Source of the DNA: NIOZ-UU13 sp964444135
GTDB taxonomy: Bacteria; Planctomycetota; Phycisphaerae; Sedimentisphaerales; Anaerobacaceae
Assembly: GCA_964444135.1 (NCBI GenBank)
Contig: CAYUFX010000006.1
Location: forward strand, 1 to 64,000
Reading direction: 5' to 3'
DNA length: 64,000 nt
In this document: positions 33,471-42,051 of the stretch, piece after piece
How positions within the stretch are numbered: the stretch's first letter is position 1
Layout: each line of letters begins with the position of its first letter
The notes under the pieces: generated by a model
Seen by the model: the letters and a program-made list of their open reading frames with translations, nothing else
The model's database searches: none
Told to the model about the DNA's origin: nothing
Made by a program: the position numbers and the translations under genes

Positions 33471-34925
33471 TTACTCATATTGCCATTTGAGTATCCAAGG
33501 GTCCTTTGTTCTCTTTTGAAATGCCTTTAGCTTTGCCTTTAGTCTTGTTAGTACCTTTTCATATTTCGGACTATCCGCCAGATTCTCCACCTCGTCCGGG
33601 TCGTTCTCTAAATCGTACAGCTCGAATTTAGGCCGATGTATATACGCCTCGACCGTCCGCCTGCCGTAATATTTCTCACCGCGTTTTATCGTCGCCTGCC
33701 ACGTCGACGCCTCCCATAAATCACTGGCAAACGGATAATCCAGCCCGTATGCGATATTCCATATAAGCTTAAACCTGCGTTCGCGCACCACTCGCATCGG
33801 ATAATACATCGTTATCTCGTGGAAGGTATGCGAGGCGTAAGTTTCATCCCAGCCTTCCGGATGTTCCTGCTCAAGCACCGGCTTAAACGACCTGCCCTGA
33901 AAATCACCCTTCGTCGATACTCCGGCAAAGTCCATAATCATCGGTGCCAAATCCGCATAATTAACCAGCGCATCACACGTAATACCCTTTTTCTTGGAGC
34001 CAGGACTTCGAACAATACAAGGCAAATTCATACCCGGCTCATACAAAGTCGTTTTGGCCCCTGGAAAAGCAACGCCGTTATCTGAGATATAGATAACCAC
34101 CGTATTTTCATATTTCCCCGCTTCTTTCAGAACGCTCAACAATTGTCCAACCCCTTGGTCAACGCGTGAAACTGCTTGATAGTACTGCGCCAATTCAGCA
34201 CGGCACTCCGGCGAATCAGGCAAGAACGCCGGCACTATCACATCCTCAGGGTCATACTTGACTTCCTTTATGCCCGGATAGCCTCCTTTGGCACGGTTGC
34301 CGAACCGGTCCGGCTTATACGCCAGCTCTTCGGCCTTGCCGCCACCGCGGTGCGGGTCGCTCGTGCAAAAATAAAGAAAAAACGGCCGGCCATCATTACC
34401 ACTGACAAACTCCCGGCAGTTATTCGCCATCTCAATAGGACTCCGGCTGTTCCCTTTCAGCGCAACATCAAACTTATAGACCTCATCCGGCGCAACGTGG
34501 TACTTACCGATTCGTCCTGTCCGATACCCGGCCTCAGTCAGCAATACCGGCAGAGACTTTACATCGGGGAACGAGACAAAATGATGATAACTGTGCTGAT
34601 GCCCGTACTGGCCGTTGGCGTGATTGTACATACCCGTTAAAATCACCGACCGGCTTGCGCTGCAACTGGCCGTCGTACAAAAGGCATTCGTAAACCGCAC
34701 TCCCTCAGCCGCAAGGCCGTCCAGGTTCGGCGTCTTGACAACAGGATTACCATAACAGCCAACAGCATCAAGCCCGTGGTCATCGCTTACTATCAAAACA
34801 ATATTAGGTCTTTTATTCCCGGCCGCCTTTGCTTCTCTTGAAATTAATCCCGAACCGACAAGAATCGATGCACCCGCAGCGCAGCCCTTCATAAAATCAC
34901 GCCGACTTACCGATTTACTTTCCAT
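33471..34925 (-). CDS. Exported sulfatase (CSASR type)
   Basis: A 484-aa type-I sulfatase with a Tat-like leader (SRRDFMKGCAAGASILVGSG). Alkaline-phosphatase-fold landmarks: NIVLIVSDDHGLD (metal Asp pair), the formylglycine site Cys88 in CSASR (Ala at the usual Pro position, allowed by C-x-P/A-x-R), GKYHVAPDE, and VVIYISDNGVAFPGAKTTLYEPG. It hydrolyses sulfate esters, probably from glycans, after Cys is converted to formylglycine; no maturase gene is in this window. It lies fourth in the glycan operon, 66 bp after the preceding sulfatase. GGAGG precedes the ATG. Confidence 0.9.
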   Translation of the reverse strand: MESKSVSRRDFMKGCAAGASILVGSGLISREAKAAGNKRPNIVLIVSDDHGLDAVGCYGNPVVKTPNLDGLAAEGVRFTNAFCTTASCSASRSVILTGMYNHANGQYGHQHSYHHFVSFPDVKSLPVLLTEAGYRTGRIGKYHVAPDEVYKFDVALKGNSRSPIEMANNCREFVSGNDGRPFFLYFCTSDPHRGGGKAEELAYKPDRFGNRAKGGYPGIKEVKYDPEDVIVPAFLPDSPECRAELAQYYQAVSRVDQGVGQLLSVLKEAGKYENTVVIYISDNGVAFPGAKTTLYEPGMNLPCIVRSPGSKKKGITCDALVNYADLAPMIMDFAGVSTKGDFQGRSFKPVLEQEHPEGWDETYASHTFHEITMYYPMRVVRERRFKLIWNIAYGLDYPFASDLWEASTWQATIKRGEKYYGRRTVEAYIHRPKFELYDLENDPDEVENLADSPKYEKVLTRLKAKLKAFQKRTKDPWILKWQYE

Positions 34926-34991
34926 AATCTATACCTCCAGCATTATTTGCATCTTCACCCAAATTTTTGTCCCCAACCTCATAGTAGCTTT

Positions 34992-36344
34992 TCACGCCCT
35001 CAGCTTAATACCAGCCGAAACCTCCTGCTCCCAGGCCGATAGCTCATCTTCAAGTTGTTTGACCATACCAGGCTTTGCTTCGGCAAGATTCTTCTTTTCA
35101 CCGAGGTCTTCACCAAGATTATAAAGTTTTGACTGGTTATTCTGAACCAGCAGCTTCCAGGGCCCTTTGCGAACGGCCTTTTCCTTTCTGTAACGCCAGA
35201 ACAACGTCCGCTCCGGCAGCTTCCCGCCTTCCGTCAGCACCGGCAAAATGTCAACACCGTCGAGTTTCAGAACCGCCGGTAGTTTTGCTCCTGCAATTGA
35301 GACCATCGTGGCAAACAAATCCATCCCTAAAACCGTTTCATCAGTAGTTGCCCCGGATTTTATCCTGCCCGGCCAGTAAGCAACCGCCGGAACGCGATGC
35401 CCGCCCTCCCACAAGCTGCCTTTGTGGCCGGAAAGAGCACCGTTAGAACCATTCTTTGTAGCACCGTTGTCGGAGCAGAAAAAGATAAACGTCCTGCGCT
35501 CCAGCCCTAAACTTCTGACCGTCTCGACAATCCGCCCTATACCCTCATCCATCACCTCAACCATTTCCTTATACGCCAGCGTAATCTCCTCGCCTTTGGC
35601 CTTCCTGCCCTTTCTGCCGCCGCTCAGACGCTCCGGCGGGTCCTCTCGGCCCTGATAAGGAGAATGCGGCGCTTCGTGCGGCAGATACAAACAGAATGGC
35701 TTATCCCTGTGACGTTCAATAAAATCTATTCCATGCCTGGTTATCAAATCGGTGCAGTAACCTTCCTCAGGAACCTTTTCGCAATTCTTCCACCAATCAT
35801 CGAATCCGGCCCCGTCGAGATGCGAGTGATAATCCACGTTGCCGCTGACATAGCCGACAAACTCGTCGAATCCCTGCCTGGCCGGATTAAATTCCACGTT
35901 ATAACCTAAGTGCCACTTGCCGAAAATCCCCGTTGCATAGCCGTGCCTTTTGAGAACTTCGGCAAAGGTTGTCTCTTCCAGCGCCATCCCTGTCTGTCGG
36001 GTCGGCCCCTTTGCGTAAATAACACCCTCGATTCCGCATCGCTGCTGGTAGCGTCCCGTCAGCAGCGCCGCCCGCGTAGGACTGCACACCGGACAGTTGG
36101 AATGATAATCCGTAAACTTCATCCCCCCTCTTGCTAAGGCATCGATGTTCGGCGTTCGTATCTTTTTGCTGCCGTAACAGCCAATGTCACCGTATCCCAA
36201 ATCATCCGCCATAATAAGGACGATATTCGGCCGTTCGGCTGATACATTCGTACCACCGCTTCTGTTCATCGAACAGCCGTAGTTTGGCACCACCAAAGCC
36301 GCTGCACCACCGGCAACAAACTTAATAAACTCCCGACGATTCAC
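34992..36344 (-). CDS. Exported sulfatase (CSPTR type)
   Basis: Sulfatase with the formylglycine motif CPVCSPTRAALLTGRYQQR (Cys87 from the start chosen). Metal-site IVLIMADDLGYGDIGCYG, FGKWHLG and FFCSDNGATKNGSNGALSGHKGS segments are normal. I chose the GTG at 36344, because AAGGAG lies 7 nt upstream and the leader then starts MNRREFIKFVAGGAAALVV, an ordinary Tat form with a following YGC that might be lipidated. An ATG at 36380 overlaps the upstream stop (ATGA) and would add 12 residues. It probably acts with the neighbouring glycosidases on a sulfated polysaccharide. Confidence 0.9.
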   Translation of the reverse strand: MNRREFIKFVAGGAAALVVPNYGCSMNRSGGTNVSAERPNIVLIMADDLGYGDIGCYGSKKIRTPNIDALARGGMKFTDYHSNCPVCSPTRAALLTGRYQQRCGIEGVIYAKGPTRQTGMALEETTFAEVLKRHGYATGIFGKWHLGYNVEFNPARQGFDEFVGYVSGNVDYHSHLDGAGFDDWWKNCEKVPEEGYCTDLITRHGIDFIERHRDKPFCLYLPHEAPHSPYQGREDPPERLSGGRKGRKAKGEEITLAYKEMVEVMDEGIGRIVETVRSLGLERRTFIFFCSDNGATKNGSNGALSGHKGSLWEGGHRVPAVAYWPGRIKSGATTDETVLGMDLFATMVSIAGAKLPAVLKLDGVDILPVLTEGGKLPERTLFWRYRKEKAVRKGPWKLLVQNNQSKLYNLGEDLGEKKNLAEAKPGMVKQLEDELSAWEQEVSAGIKLRA

Positions 36345-36376
36345 AATCAAACTCCTTACCTTGTCTGTTCCCAGGC

Positions 36377-38767
36377 TCATTTCTCCACACTCTCATTCGA
36401 ATTCGGCGTAAATGTCAATATCCTCACCTTTCCCTTCTCTGCACATCTCGCCAACACACTTCGCCCAGGAATATCAATTCCCTGATACCGGTGGGATTCC
36501 TGTGAAAAATTTGCCACCATCTCCACCTTATCACCGAAAATAGTACGCTGCAACATTCTATCCGAACTCAGCCAGTTGAATTCCGCCATCTGTGCAAAAC
36601 CAACCTGCCTGTGCAGTGGTGAAAAAAATGCATAATGGCTTTTCATAACCTCCCGATGCTTATCAAACTCATCCAGATTCATGTGATACAAAGGCGGAAC
36701 CATGTACAACAGCTCGGTCAAGGCGACGGTGTCGAGCATATTACTGTATTTAAGACTGCCGTTGGCCCATTGGTGAGTACTAACAACCGAATCATGAAAG
36801 ACCACTTCATAAAGCGGCAACCGAAACTTAGGGTCATAATAAAAATACTTATACCGCTCCTTCATTGGCACCTGCTTGACGAATACCATCGGGCCATCTG
36901 GAGGATAATATTGCCCGAGATAGTAATCTGAGTCCTTGTTCTTCAAATCAGGGTCGCCCCACCCAAACACCGGCCCGAACATCCCTTCGGCCACGTGGAT
37001 CACTCCTGCTGCGTATGAGCTGCCACCCTCCGAGCCTACCACTACTTTAAACGTATCGCGAATCCACGCGAGCCGCTCCATACGAGCTTGCACATCGTCC
37101 GCCTGGCTCGCCCGGTGAAAAGAGGAGTAATCATCATAAACCTCTCCATAAGCATCGCAATCAACAAAATAATAATTGTAAGGAACCTTGCTCATATTGT
37201 CACGTACGCGCTTTTCCACATACGGTCTGGCGGCAATCGGACTAAGCTTGTAACCGGCTCCCTTAAATCCCCCTCGTTTCTTCCCGTCCCTGCGAACGAT
37301 CGGGCCCTTCTCAAAAAGTTCCCTATCAAACTGAGCCGTAGCCCAGGTACTATCTGTCCCTCGCGTCGAAGGGTCGTGAATACTGTGATAGGAATCATAC
37401 GTACCGAACAGGTAACCCATCTGGTCGGCTTGCTTTGCCACCTCGGGGCGTTTTTCCACGCCCTCCCAGCCGTCCACACACAATCTCATCCGGTCAAAAC
37501 CATTTTCCCTGAACTGCTCCAGCATCTTGATTGAAACACCATCGCCCCACTCTGCAACTGCCAACATAAATTCCGGAAAACCTGCACGCAGAATCAGGCC
37601 GTTCATCCGGCAAATCTCCGCGGTGGTAAGCCTATTCGACCCCTTTTTAAGCAAAATGGTTGCCTCTTCAGGAAGGTCAACATTTCGCCAACAGGCTTCG
37701 TTGTAGAAGTCCGGCCTTTCCAATAAACGTGACAACTCATCGGCAACCTGGCTTTTAAGATATTTGTACGGCCATTGAGCGTTGGAAATTTCAATCACTT
37801 CTGCCCAATTTTCCGGCTCCATTAGCTGCTTAATTCGCCTGCCCGGCGAGGGCTGCCCGGCCTTGCTTTGTTTGACCAGCTTCTGACAGAATGCTCTCCA
37901 CTTGTTGGGATGAATGTCATGCCGGGTCAGAAACGCTCCCCCCCAAAGATAAACGTGTGGTGCCCCCAATAAACGCGCCGCTTTGGGAACCGCCTTGATT
38001 TTTTCCTGCATACCGACAAACTTACCCTGCTCGATTAGCCAGCGGCGGAACTGCTTCGCAGGCTCTGCAGGCGAGCTGTTGTCTCCCAGCCGAATCAGGA
38101 ATCCGTAATCTTTCTTCGATTCAAGAGGTGTGAATTCGTGGGAGAATCGGGCTTCAAGCTTATTCTCGGTTCTACTAAAATCCATCACATTATTATATGG
38201 ATTGGTTACGATATAGGTCAGCGAGAAGCCTCCGCAATCCAGGCCCCAAAAGGGCATGCTCAAACCCTCCAATGTATCCCAACCTTCGTGCTCCACGAGA
38301 TAGTTCTTCCATCGCGAATCGTCCAGCGGAATATAACAGCCCTCCCAGCGAGGCCAGATTAACGCCTTCATATTTGCGGTTTCCTGCAAAACCGGCCAAG
38401 TGAATGTACCGGCCTTTTCAGAAAAAAATCGAACCGACAGATCCTCATTATTCAACCGAACATCTACAATAACGCCCTTCGCTTCCAGGGCCCATCGAAC
38501 CTGATTACCCGTTCTTACGACATTGCTGACCTCACCCAAATCGACTTGACCTACGGACAGCTTGATTTTATCCCCTCCCCGCAGCTCGGCACTCATCTCC
38601 AACGTTCCCGGCAATACTGTAACCGACCAGTACTCATTTCTCAGGATGTTTTCATCTGACCGAACAGCCCAGACTTTGGCTTCGATAGAACAAACAGCCA
38701 AAATCAGCAAGCAACTGTACAACTGTCTCCATTTCCCCAAAGTCAAATCCCTAAACGATATTTCCAA
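36377..38767 (-). CDS. Predicted exported glycoside hydrolase (GH101/GH129-like, tentative)
   Basis: An exported 796-aa protein starting at TTG 38767 with AGGAG upstream and a signal segment LYSCLLILAVCSIEAKVWA. After an N-terminal beta domain (about 35-240) comes a probable TIM barrel with acidic and aromatic clusters typical of retaining glycosidases: FDRMRLCVDGWEG, YNYYFVDCDAYGE, VVVGSEGGSSYAAG and FGPVFGWGDPDL. The plan recalls the GH101/GH129 alpha-N-acetylgalactosaminidase group, but I cannot confirm the catalytic pair. Position between a GH2 enzyme and two sulfatases supports glycan breakdown. It is coupled to the next gene by a possible ATGA overlap. Confidence 0.55.
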   Translation of the reverse strand: MEISFRDLTLGKWRQLYSCLLILAVCSIEAKVWAVRSDENILRNEYWSVTVLPGTLEMSAELRGGDKIKLSVGQVDLGEVSNVVRTGNQVRWALEAKGVIVDVRLNNEDLSVRFFSEKAGTFTWPVLQETANMKALIWPRWEGCYIPLDDSRWKNYLVEHEGWDTLEGLSMPFWGLDCGGFSLTYIVTNPYNNVMDFSRTENKLEARFSHEFTPLESKKDYGFLIRLGDNSSPAEPAKQFRRWLIEQGKFVGMQEKIKAVPKAARLLGAPHVYLWGGAFLTRHDIHPNKWRAFCQKLVKQSKAGQPSPGRRIKQLMEPENWAEVIEISNAQWPYKYLKSQVADELSRLLERPDFYNEACWRNVDLPEEATILLKKGSNRLTTAEICRMNGLILRAGFPEFMLAVAEWGDGVSIKMLEQFRENGFDRMRLCVDGWEGVEKRPEVAKQADQMGYLFGTYDSYHSIHDPSTRGTDSTWATAQFDRELFEKGPIVRRDGKKRGGFKGAGYKLSPIAARPYVEKRVRDNMSKVPYNYYFVDCDAYGEVYDDYSSFHRASQADDVQARMERLAWIRDTFKVVVGSEGGSSYAAGVIHVAEGMFGPVFGWGDPDLKNKDSDYYLGQYYPPDGPMVFVKQVPMKERYKYFYYDPKFRLPLYEVVFHDSVVSTHQWANGSLKYSNMLDTVALTELLYMVPPLYHMNLDEFDKHREVMKSHYAFFSPLHRQVGFAQMAEFNWLSSDRMLQRTIFGDKVEMVANFSQESHRYQGIDIPGRSVLARCAEKGKVRILTFTPNSNESVEK

Positions 38768-38822
38768 AATGAAATACTCCTCGGCAACGAATGTCTATAT
38801 TCGGTTCAACTCAAATAGTGTA

Positions 38823-41198
38823 TCAATCCGCCGATTGTTCTATCACGTCCACGAGGCCGACGTCGATATATTGGCCGCCTTCGGTCTGAGTGCAGTGAAC
38901 GGCTAAACAATTCGAGCCGACCCTCAATACCTTTTGTGCCTTTTCGTCAAGCCCGGCTCGAACATAACTGGAAGTATAGCCATCCAGCTTTGCAACGAGC
39001 AGGCCATTGATATAGACCTCAGCGTCCTCATCATGATGGATTAAAAGCTGGGGCCGGCTAAGTTTTGTACTCTCCAGCTCAAACGTTCTGCGAAGCCAGA
39101 TATCCGAATTATTCCACACCGTGCCGACAACAGCACCGGGCGTGCCTTCGGTGCCGAAACCGCCTCTGCCTTCCTGCCAAGCCGAATCTAAGAAAGCTGT
39201 TCGGTACCAGCCGATGCGTGGTTCGCTCGTTGTATATCGCCAGACTTGTCCCTGTTTCTGTGAAGTTGGGACAATCGCCTCGGTAACAAGCGGCGGCAGA
39301 TATAAACTCTTATTTGCTGCAGCAGCCTTTTCAACATCCATCTTTATCATCGCCCTGTCGTAAGTCATTAAGCCGTTGATCTCAATTTCCACATCTGTCG
39401 TCTGCGTATATACTCCGGCACACAGACCACCACCAATCAGCGAACGCAAATTATCGATAAGGGCTAAGTACGCTTCAGTCAGTTCCTCTCGCGTTTTATA
39501 ACCGCGGTAGCTCCAGCTCTTCTCATCCCGCCAGGTATGTCCCTTGACCGGCAGACCCAGCCCGCCAAACTCACCGAGCACCGCAGCGCGGTTCTCTTCG
39601 GTCGGTGGCGCAGCCGGGCCGGGATACCTGTGAATATCGTGCACGTCACCAACGCCGCGGTCGGCCCAGCCGCTGGTGTTATCCACCAGCCGCGTCGGGT
39701 CAAGCTCCTTAATCAAATTCACAATTCGCCCAGTATCATACTGTCCCCAGCCCTCGTTAAACGGCACCCACATCACTATGCATGGGTGATTGCGGAAAGC
39801 GTAGATGACACGCTTTAGCTCCAGCTCAAACTGGGTTGCTGACTCTTCGCTTCGCTCAAGGTCGGGTTCATTGGCGCGGATGTGCTTATCGCCGTTTGGC
39901 ATGTCCTGCCACACCAGCAGCCCTAATTTATCGCACCAGTAGTAAAGCCGGGCAGGTTCCACTTTGACGTGCTTACGCAGCATGTTACAGCCGAGTTTTT
40001 TCAATACATCGATGTCGTAGCGCAGCGCCTCATCCGTCGGCGCCGCATAAAGCCCGTCCGGCCACCAGCCCTGGTCGAGCGGGCCGAACATAAACAACGG
40101 CTTGTTGTTCAGAAATATCCGCGTAATACCTTTTTCGTCTTTGCCCAACGAGATTTTCCGCATACCGAAATAGCTGCTTACGGCATCGACTGTTTTGCCT
40201 TTATTGTTTTTAAGCGTTACTTTCAGCTCATATAAAAACGGCGAATCAGGCGACCACAATTTCGGCTTTTTGATTTGCAAAACGATATCCTCCCCGGCTT
40301 TGCCTTTGCCACTGGATTTGGTAAACCACCCGTCTTTGGCCTGAGCCTCCACAATGTAGCCGATTGTTCCCTGCGAGCATATCGCAGTTACACATGCTGT
40401 TCCAGCGTCGATATCCGTAACTATCTTCAGCGATTTAATGTGCGTCTCGGACACCGGCTCGGCCCATACCGTTTGCCAGATTCCCGTAACTGCGGTGTAC
40501 CATATCCCACCGGGTTTTTTTACCTGTTTGCCTCGCGGCTGATAGCCGGTATTCGTCGGGTCCCAAACACTCAATACAATTTCCTGGGGTCCGGCATCAT
40601 TCAGCGCATCGGTTATATCGCAGGTAAACGGGTCGTATCCGCCGCGGTGGCTGCCCATTTGTTTGCCATTGACCCACACTGTTGTGTCCCAGTCCACAGC
40701 GCCAAAATGCAGCAGTATGCGACTCTGTTTCCATTTGTTGGGGATTTCAAATGCCCGGCGATACCAGAGGCGGTTTTCTTCACCAACGGGCTTCATCACT
40801 CCCGACAGAGCCGACTCAACCGGAAATGGCACAAGAATCCGCCCATCAAAATTCTCCGGTTGTGGCTGGTCTTTCGGCTGAATAGCGTATTCCCATAATC
40901 CGTTAAGGTTCAGCCAATTCTTGCGAACCATTTGCGGGCGAGGATACTCAGCGTGAACTTTTTTCGGTGAGACCTGCTTTACCCATCGGGTCATTAGCGG
41001 GCCTTGGCTCACCTGCCAGTCGGCCCATATAGATGAGCAAATGAACAAAGAACAGAGGACAGAAAACAGAAGACAGAGGACAGGATTGACTTCTGATTTC
41101 TGACGTCTGACTTCTGAGGCCGCACCAATTGAGCATAGGCTCCCGCCTAATTGGTGCTGAGGTGTTAAAATGCTGCTTTCAATACGATTTGAATCCAT
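38823..41198 (-). CDS. Exported GH2-family glycosidase (beta-galactosidase/glucuronidase type)
   Basis: 791-aa retaining glycosidase with the GH2 order: sugar-binding domain (LNGLWEYAIQP...VWVNGKQMGSHRGGYDPF), immunoglobulin-like domain, and TIM barrel. The acid/base Glu482 is in VPFNEGWGQY and the nucleophile Glu543 in LGEFGGLGLP. A C-terminal beta domain (HHDEDAEVYINGL) follows. Substrate could be a beta-galactoside, glucuronide or related sugar. The signal peptide is unusual: its hydrophobic core VLCLLFSVLCSLFICSS is read from a heptad repeat array. AAGGAG lies 7 nt before the ATG. It heads the seven-gene minus-strand operon. Confidence 0.9.
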   Translation of the reverse strand: MDSNRIESSILTPQHQLGGSLCSIGAASEVRRQKSEVNPVLCLLFSVLCSLFICSSIWADWQVSQGPLMTRWVKQVSPKKVHAEYPRPQMVRKNWLNLNGLWEYAIQPKDQPQPENFDGRILVPFPVESALSGVMKPVGEENRLWYRRAFEIPNKWKQSRILLHFGAVDWDTTVWVNGKQMGSHRGGYDPFTCDITDALNDAGPQEIVLSVWDPTNTGYQPRGKQVKKPGGIWYTAVTGIWQTVWAEPVSETHIKSLKIVTDIDAGTACVTAICSQGTIGYIVEAQAKDGWFTKSSGKGKAGEDIVLQIKKPKLWSPDSPFLYELKVTLKNNKGKTVDAVSSYFGMRKISLGKDEKGITRIFLNNKPLFMFGPLDQGWWPDGLYAAPTDEALRYDIDVLKKLGCNMLRKHVKVEPARLYYWCDKLGLLVWQDMPNGDKHIRANEPDLERSEESATQFELELKRVIYAFRNHPCIVMWVPFNEGWGQYDTGRIVNLIKELDPTRLVDNTSGWADRGVGDVHDIHRYPGPAAPPTEENRAAVLGEFGGLGLPVKGHTWRDEKSWSYRGYKTREELTEAYLALIDNLRSLIGGGLCAGVYTQTTDVEIEINGLMTYDRAMIKMDVEKAAAANKSLYLPPLVTEAIVPTSQKQGQVWRYTTSEPRIGWYRTAFLDSAWQEGRGGFGTEGTPGAVVGTVWNNSDIWLRRTFELESTKLSRPQLLIHHDEDAEVYINGLLVAKLDGYTSSYVRAGLDEKAQKVLRVGSNCLAVHCTQTEGGQYIDVGLVDVIEQSAD
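41044..41118. repeat. Heptad array encoding the GH2 signal peptide core
   Basis: About eleven heptamers in one register: AACAAAG, AACAGAG, GACAGAA, AACAGAA, GACAGAG, GACAGGA, then TTGACTT, CTGATTT, CTGACGT, CTGACTT. The first arm (CAGAAG-like) is roughly the complement of the second (CTTCTGA-like), so the array is quasi-palindromic. Confidence 0.85.
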
Positions 41199-41242
41199 TT
41201 CATGTCTCCTTTCAAATAATTAAGGTTCAATGAGTAATTGAC

Positions 41243-41443
41243 TTATGGTAGCCTGGCCACTATACCAGGCCCATTGGAATTCCGGACCTGCAAATTACTT
41301 CTAACAGGGAACAAACCTGAAAAATTTGCATTTAGGTTATTCGTAATCGGCTGATTTTGCAATGAAATTTCATACGATAAAGAAAGGCCTTTCCAAGCCA
41401 AAAGTACATTTTGCAGGATTTTTTTTACGATTGTTTGTAACAT
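41243..41443 (-). CDS. Possible small protein ahead of the glycan operon
   Basis: A 66-codon ORF whose only strong support is AGGAGG a few bases before its ATG and its place 45 bp upstream of the GH2 gene on the same strand. The predicted product (MLQTIVKKILQNVLLAWKGL...) resembles nothing I know. It could be a leader peptide or a chance frame in the divergent promoter region. Confidence 0.25.
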   Translation of the reverse strand: MLQTIVKKILQNVLLAWKGLSLSYEISLQNQPITNNLNANFSGLFPVRSNLQVRNSNGPGIVARLP

Positions 41444-41474
41444 AATCCCCTCCTGCGCAATTATACCCGCGACA

Positions 41475-42050
41475 ATGGTTGGTGCTATGGCAAAAGTTGT
41501 TGAGCGAACAGAAGATGATTTGGTACTGAAAGCCCGTACTCAAGCCGAAGCATTGTCTCGGCTGTACGAGATGTACTATGAGCGAATCTTCCGGTTCTGT
41601 GTACATCGGCTCTTTAACAAAGAAATCGCCGAGGATGTAACTTCCACGGTGTTTCTCGAAGTGGCTTACAGTATTCGTCTTTTCAAAGGCCGGACTGTGC
41701 AGGATTTCCAAAACTGGCTGTATGCCATAGCTGCCAACCAGACAAATGCCTATATAAGGAAGACCTCACGACGTAAAGAGCTGCTGAAAGAGGCTGCCGA
41801 CTTAATACCGGCTTCTGTTGGGAACACTGATGAATCATCTGAGCCGGATTGGCCGAGGCTTTATGAGGCCATCCTGAAATTAAAGCCGCAGCACCAGACC
41901 ATTGTCACATTAAGGTTCTTTGAAAATCTCAAATACGAGCAGATTGCCCAGATTCTAAACGTCAAAGAAGCAACCTTGCGTGTTACTTTGCACAGAATAC
42001 TTAACGAATTGCGAAACTATTTACAAAGTGTGTTCGAAAGGCAAACATAA
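41475..42050 (+). CDS. ECF-type RNA polymerase sigma factor, cassette 1
   Basis: A 191-aa sigma-70-family protein. Region 2 is visible as LSRLYEMYYERIFRFCVHRLFNKEIAEDVTSTVFLEV...FQNWLYAIAANQTNAYIRK. Region 4 is LKPQHQTIVTLRFFENLKYEQIAQILNVKEATLRVTLHRILNELR. A second ATG four codons in (41487) is an alternative start. The anti-sigma-like gene begins two bases after its stop. It is divergent from the glycan operon and may control it or its own cassette. Confidence 0.85.
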   Translation: MVGAMAKVVERTEDDLVLKARTQAEALSRLYEMYYERIFRFCVHRLFNKEIAEDVTSTVFLEVAYSIRLFKGRTVQDFQNWLYAIAANQTNAYIRKTSRRKELLKEAADLIPASVGNTDESSEPDWPRLYEAILKLKPQHQTIVTLRFFENLKYEQIAQILNVKEATLRVTLHRILNELRNYLQSVFERQT

Positions 42051-42051
42051 A

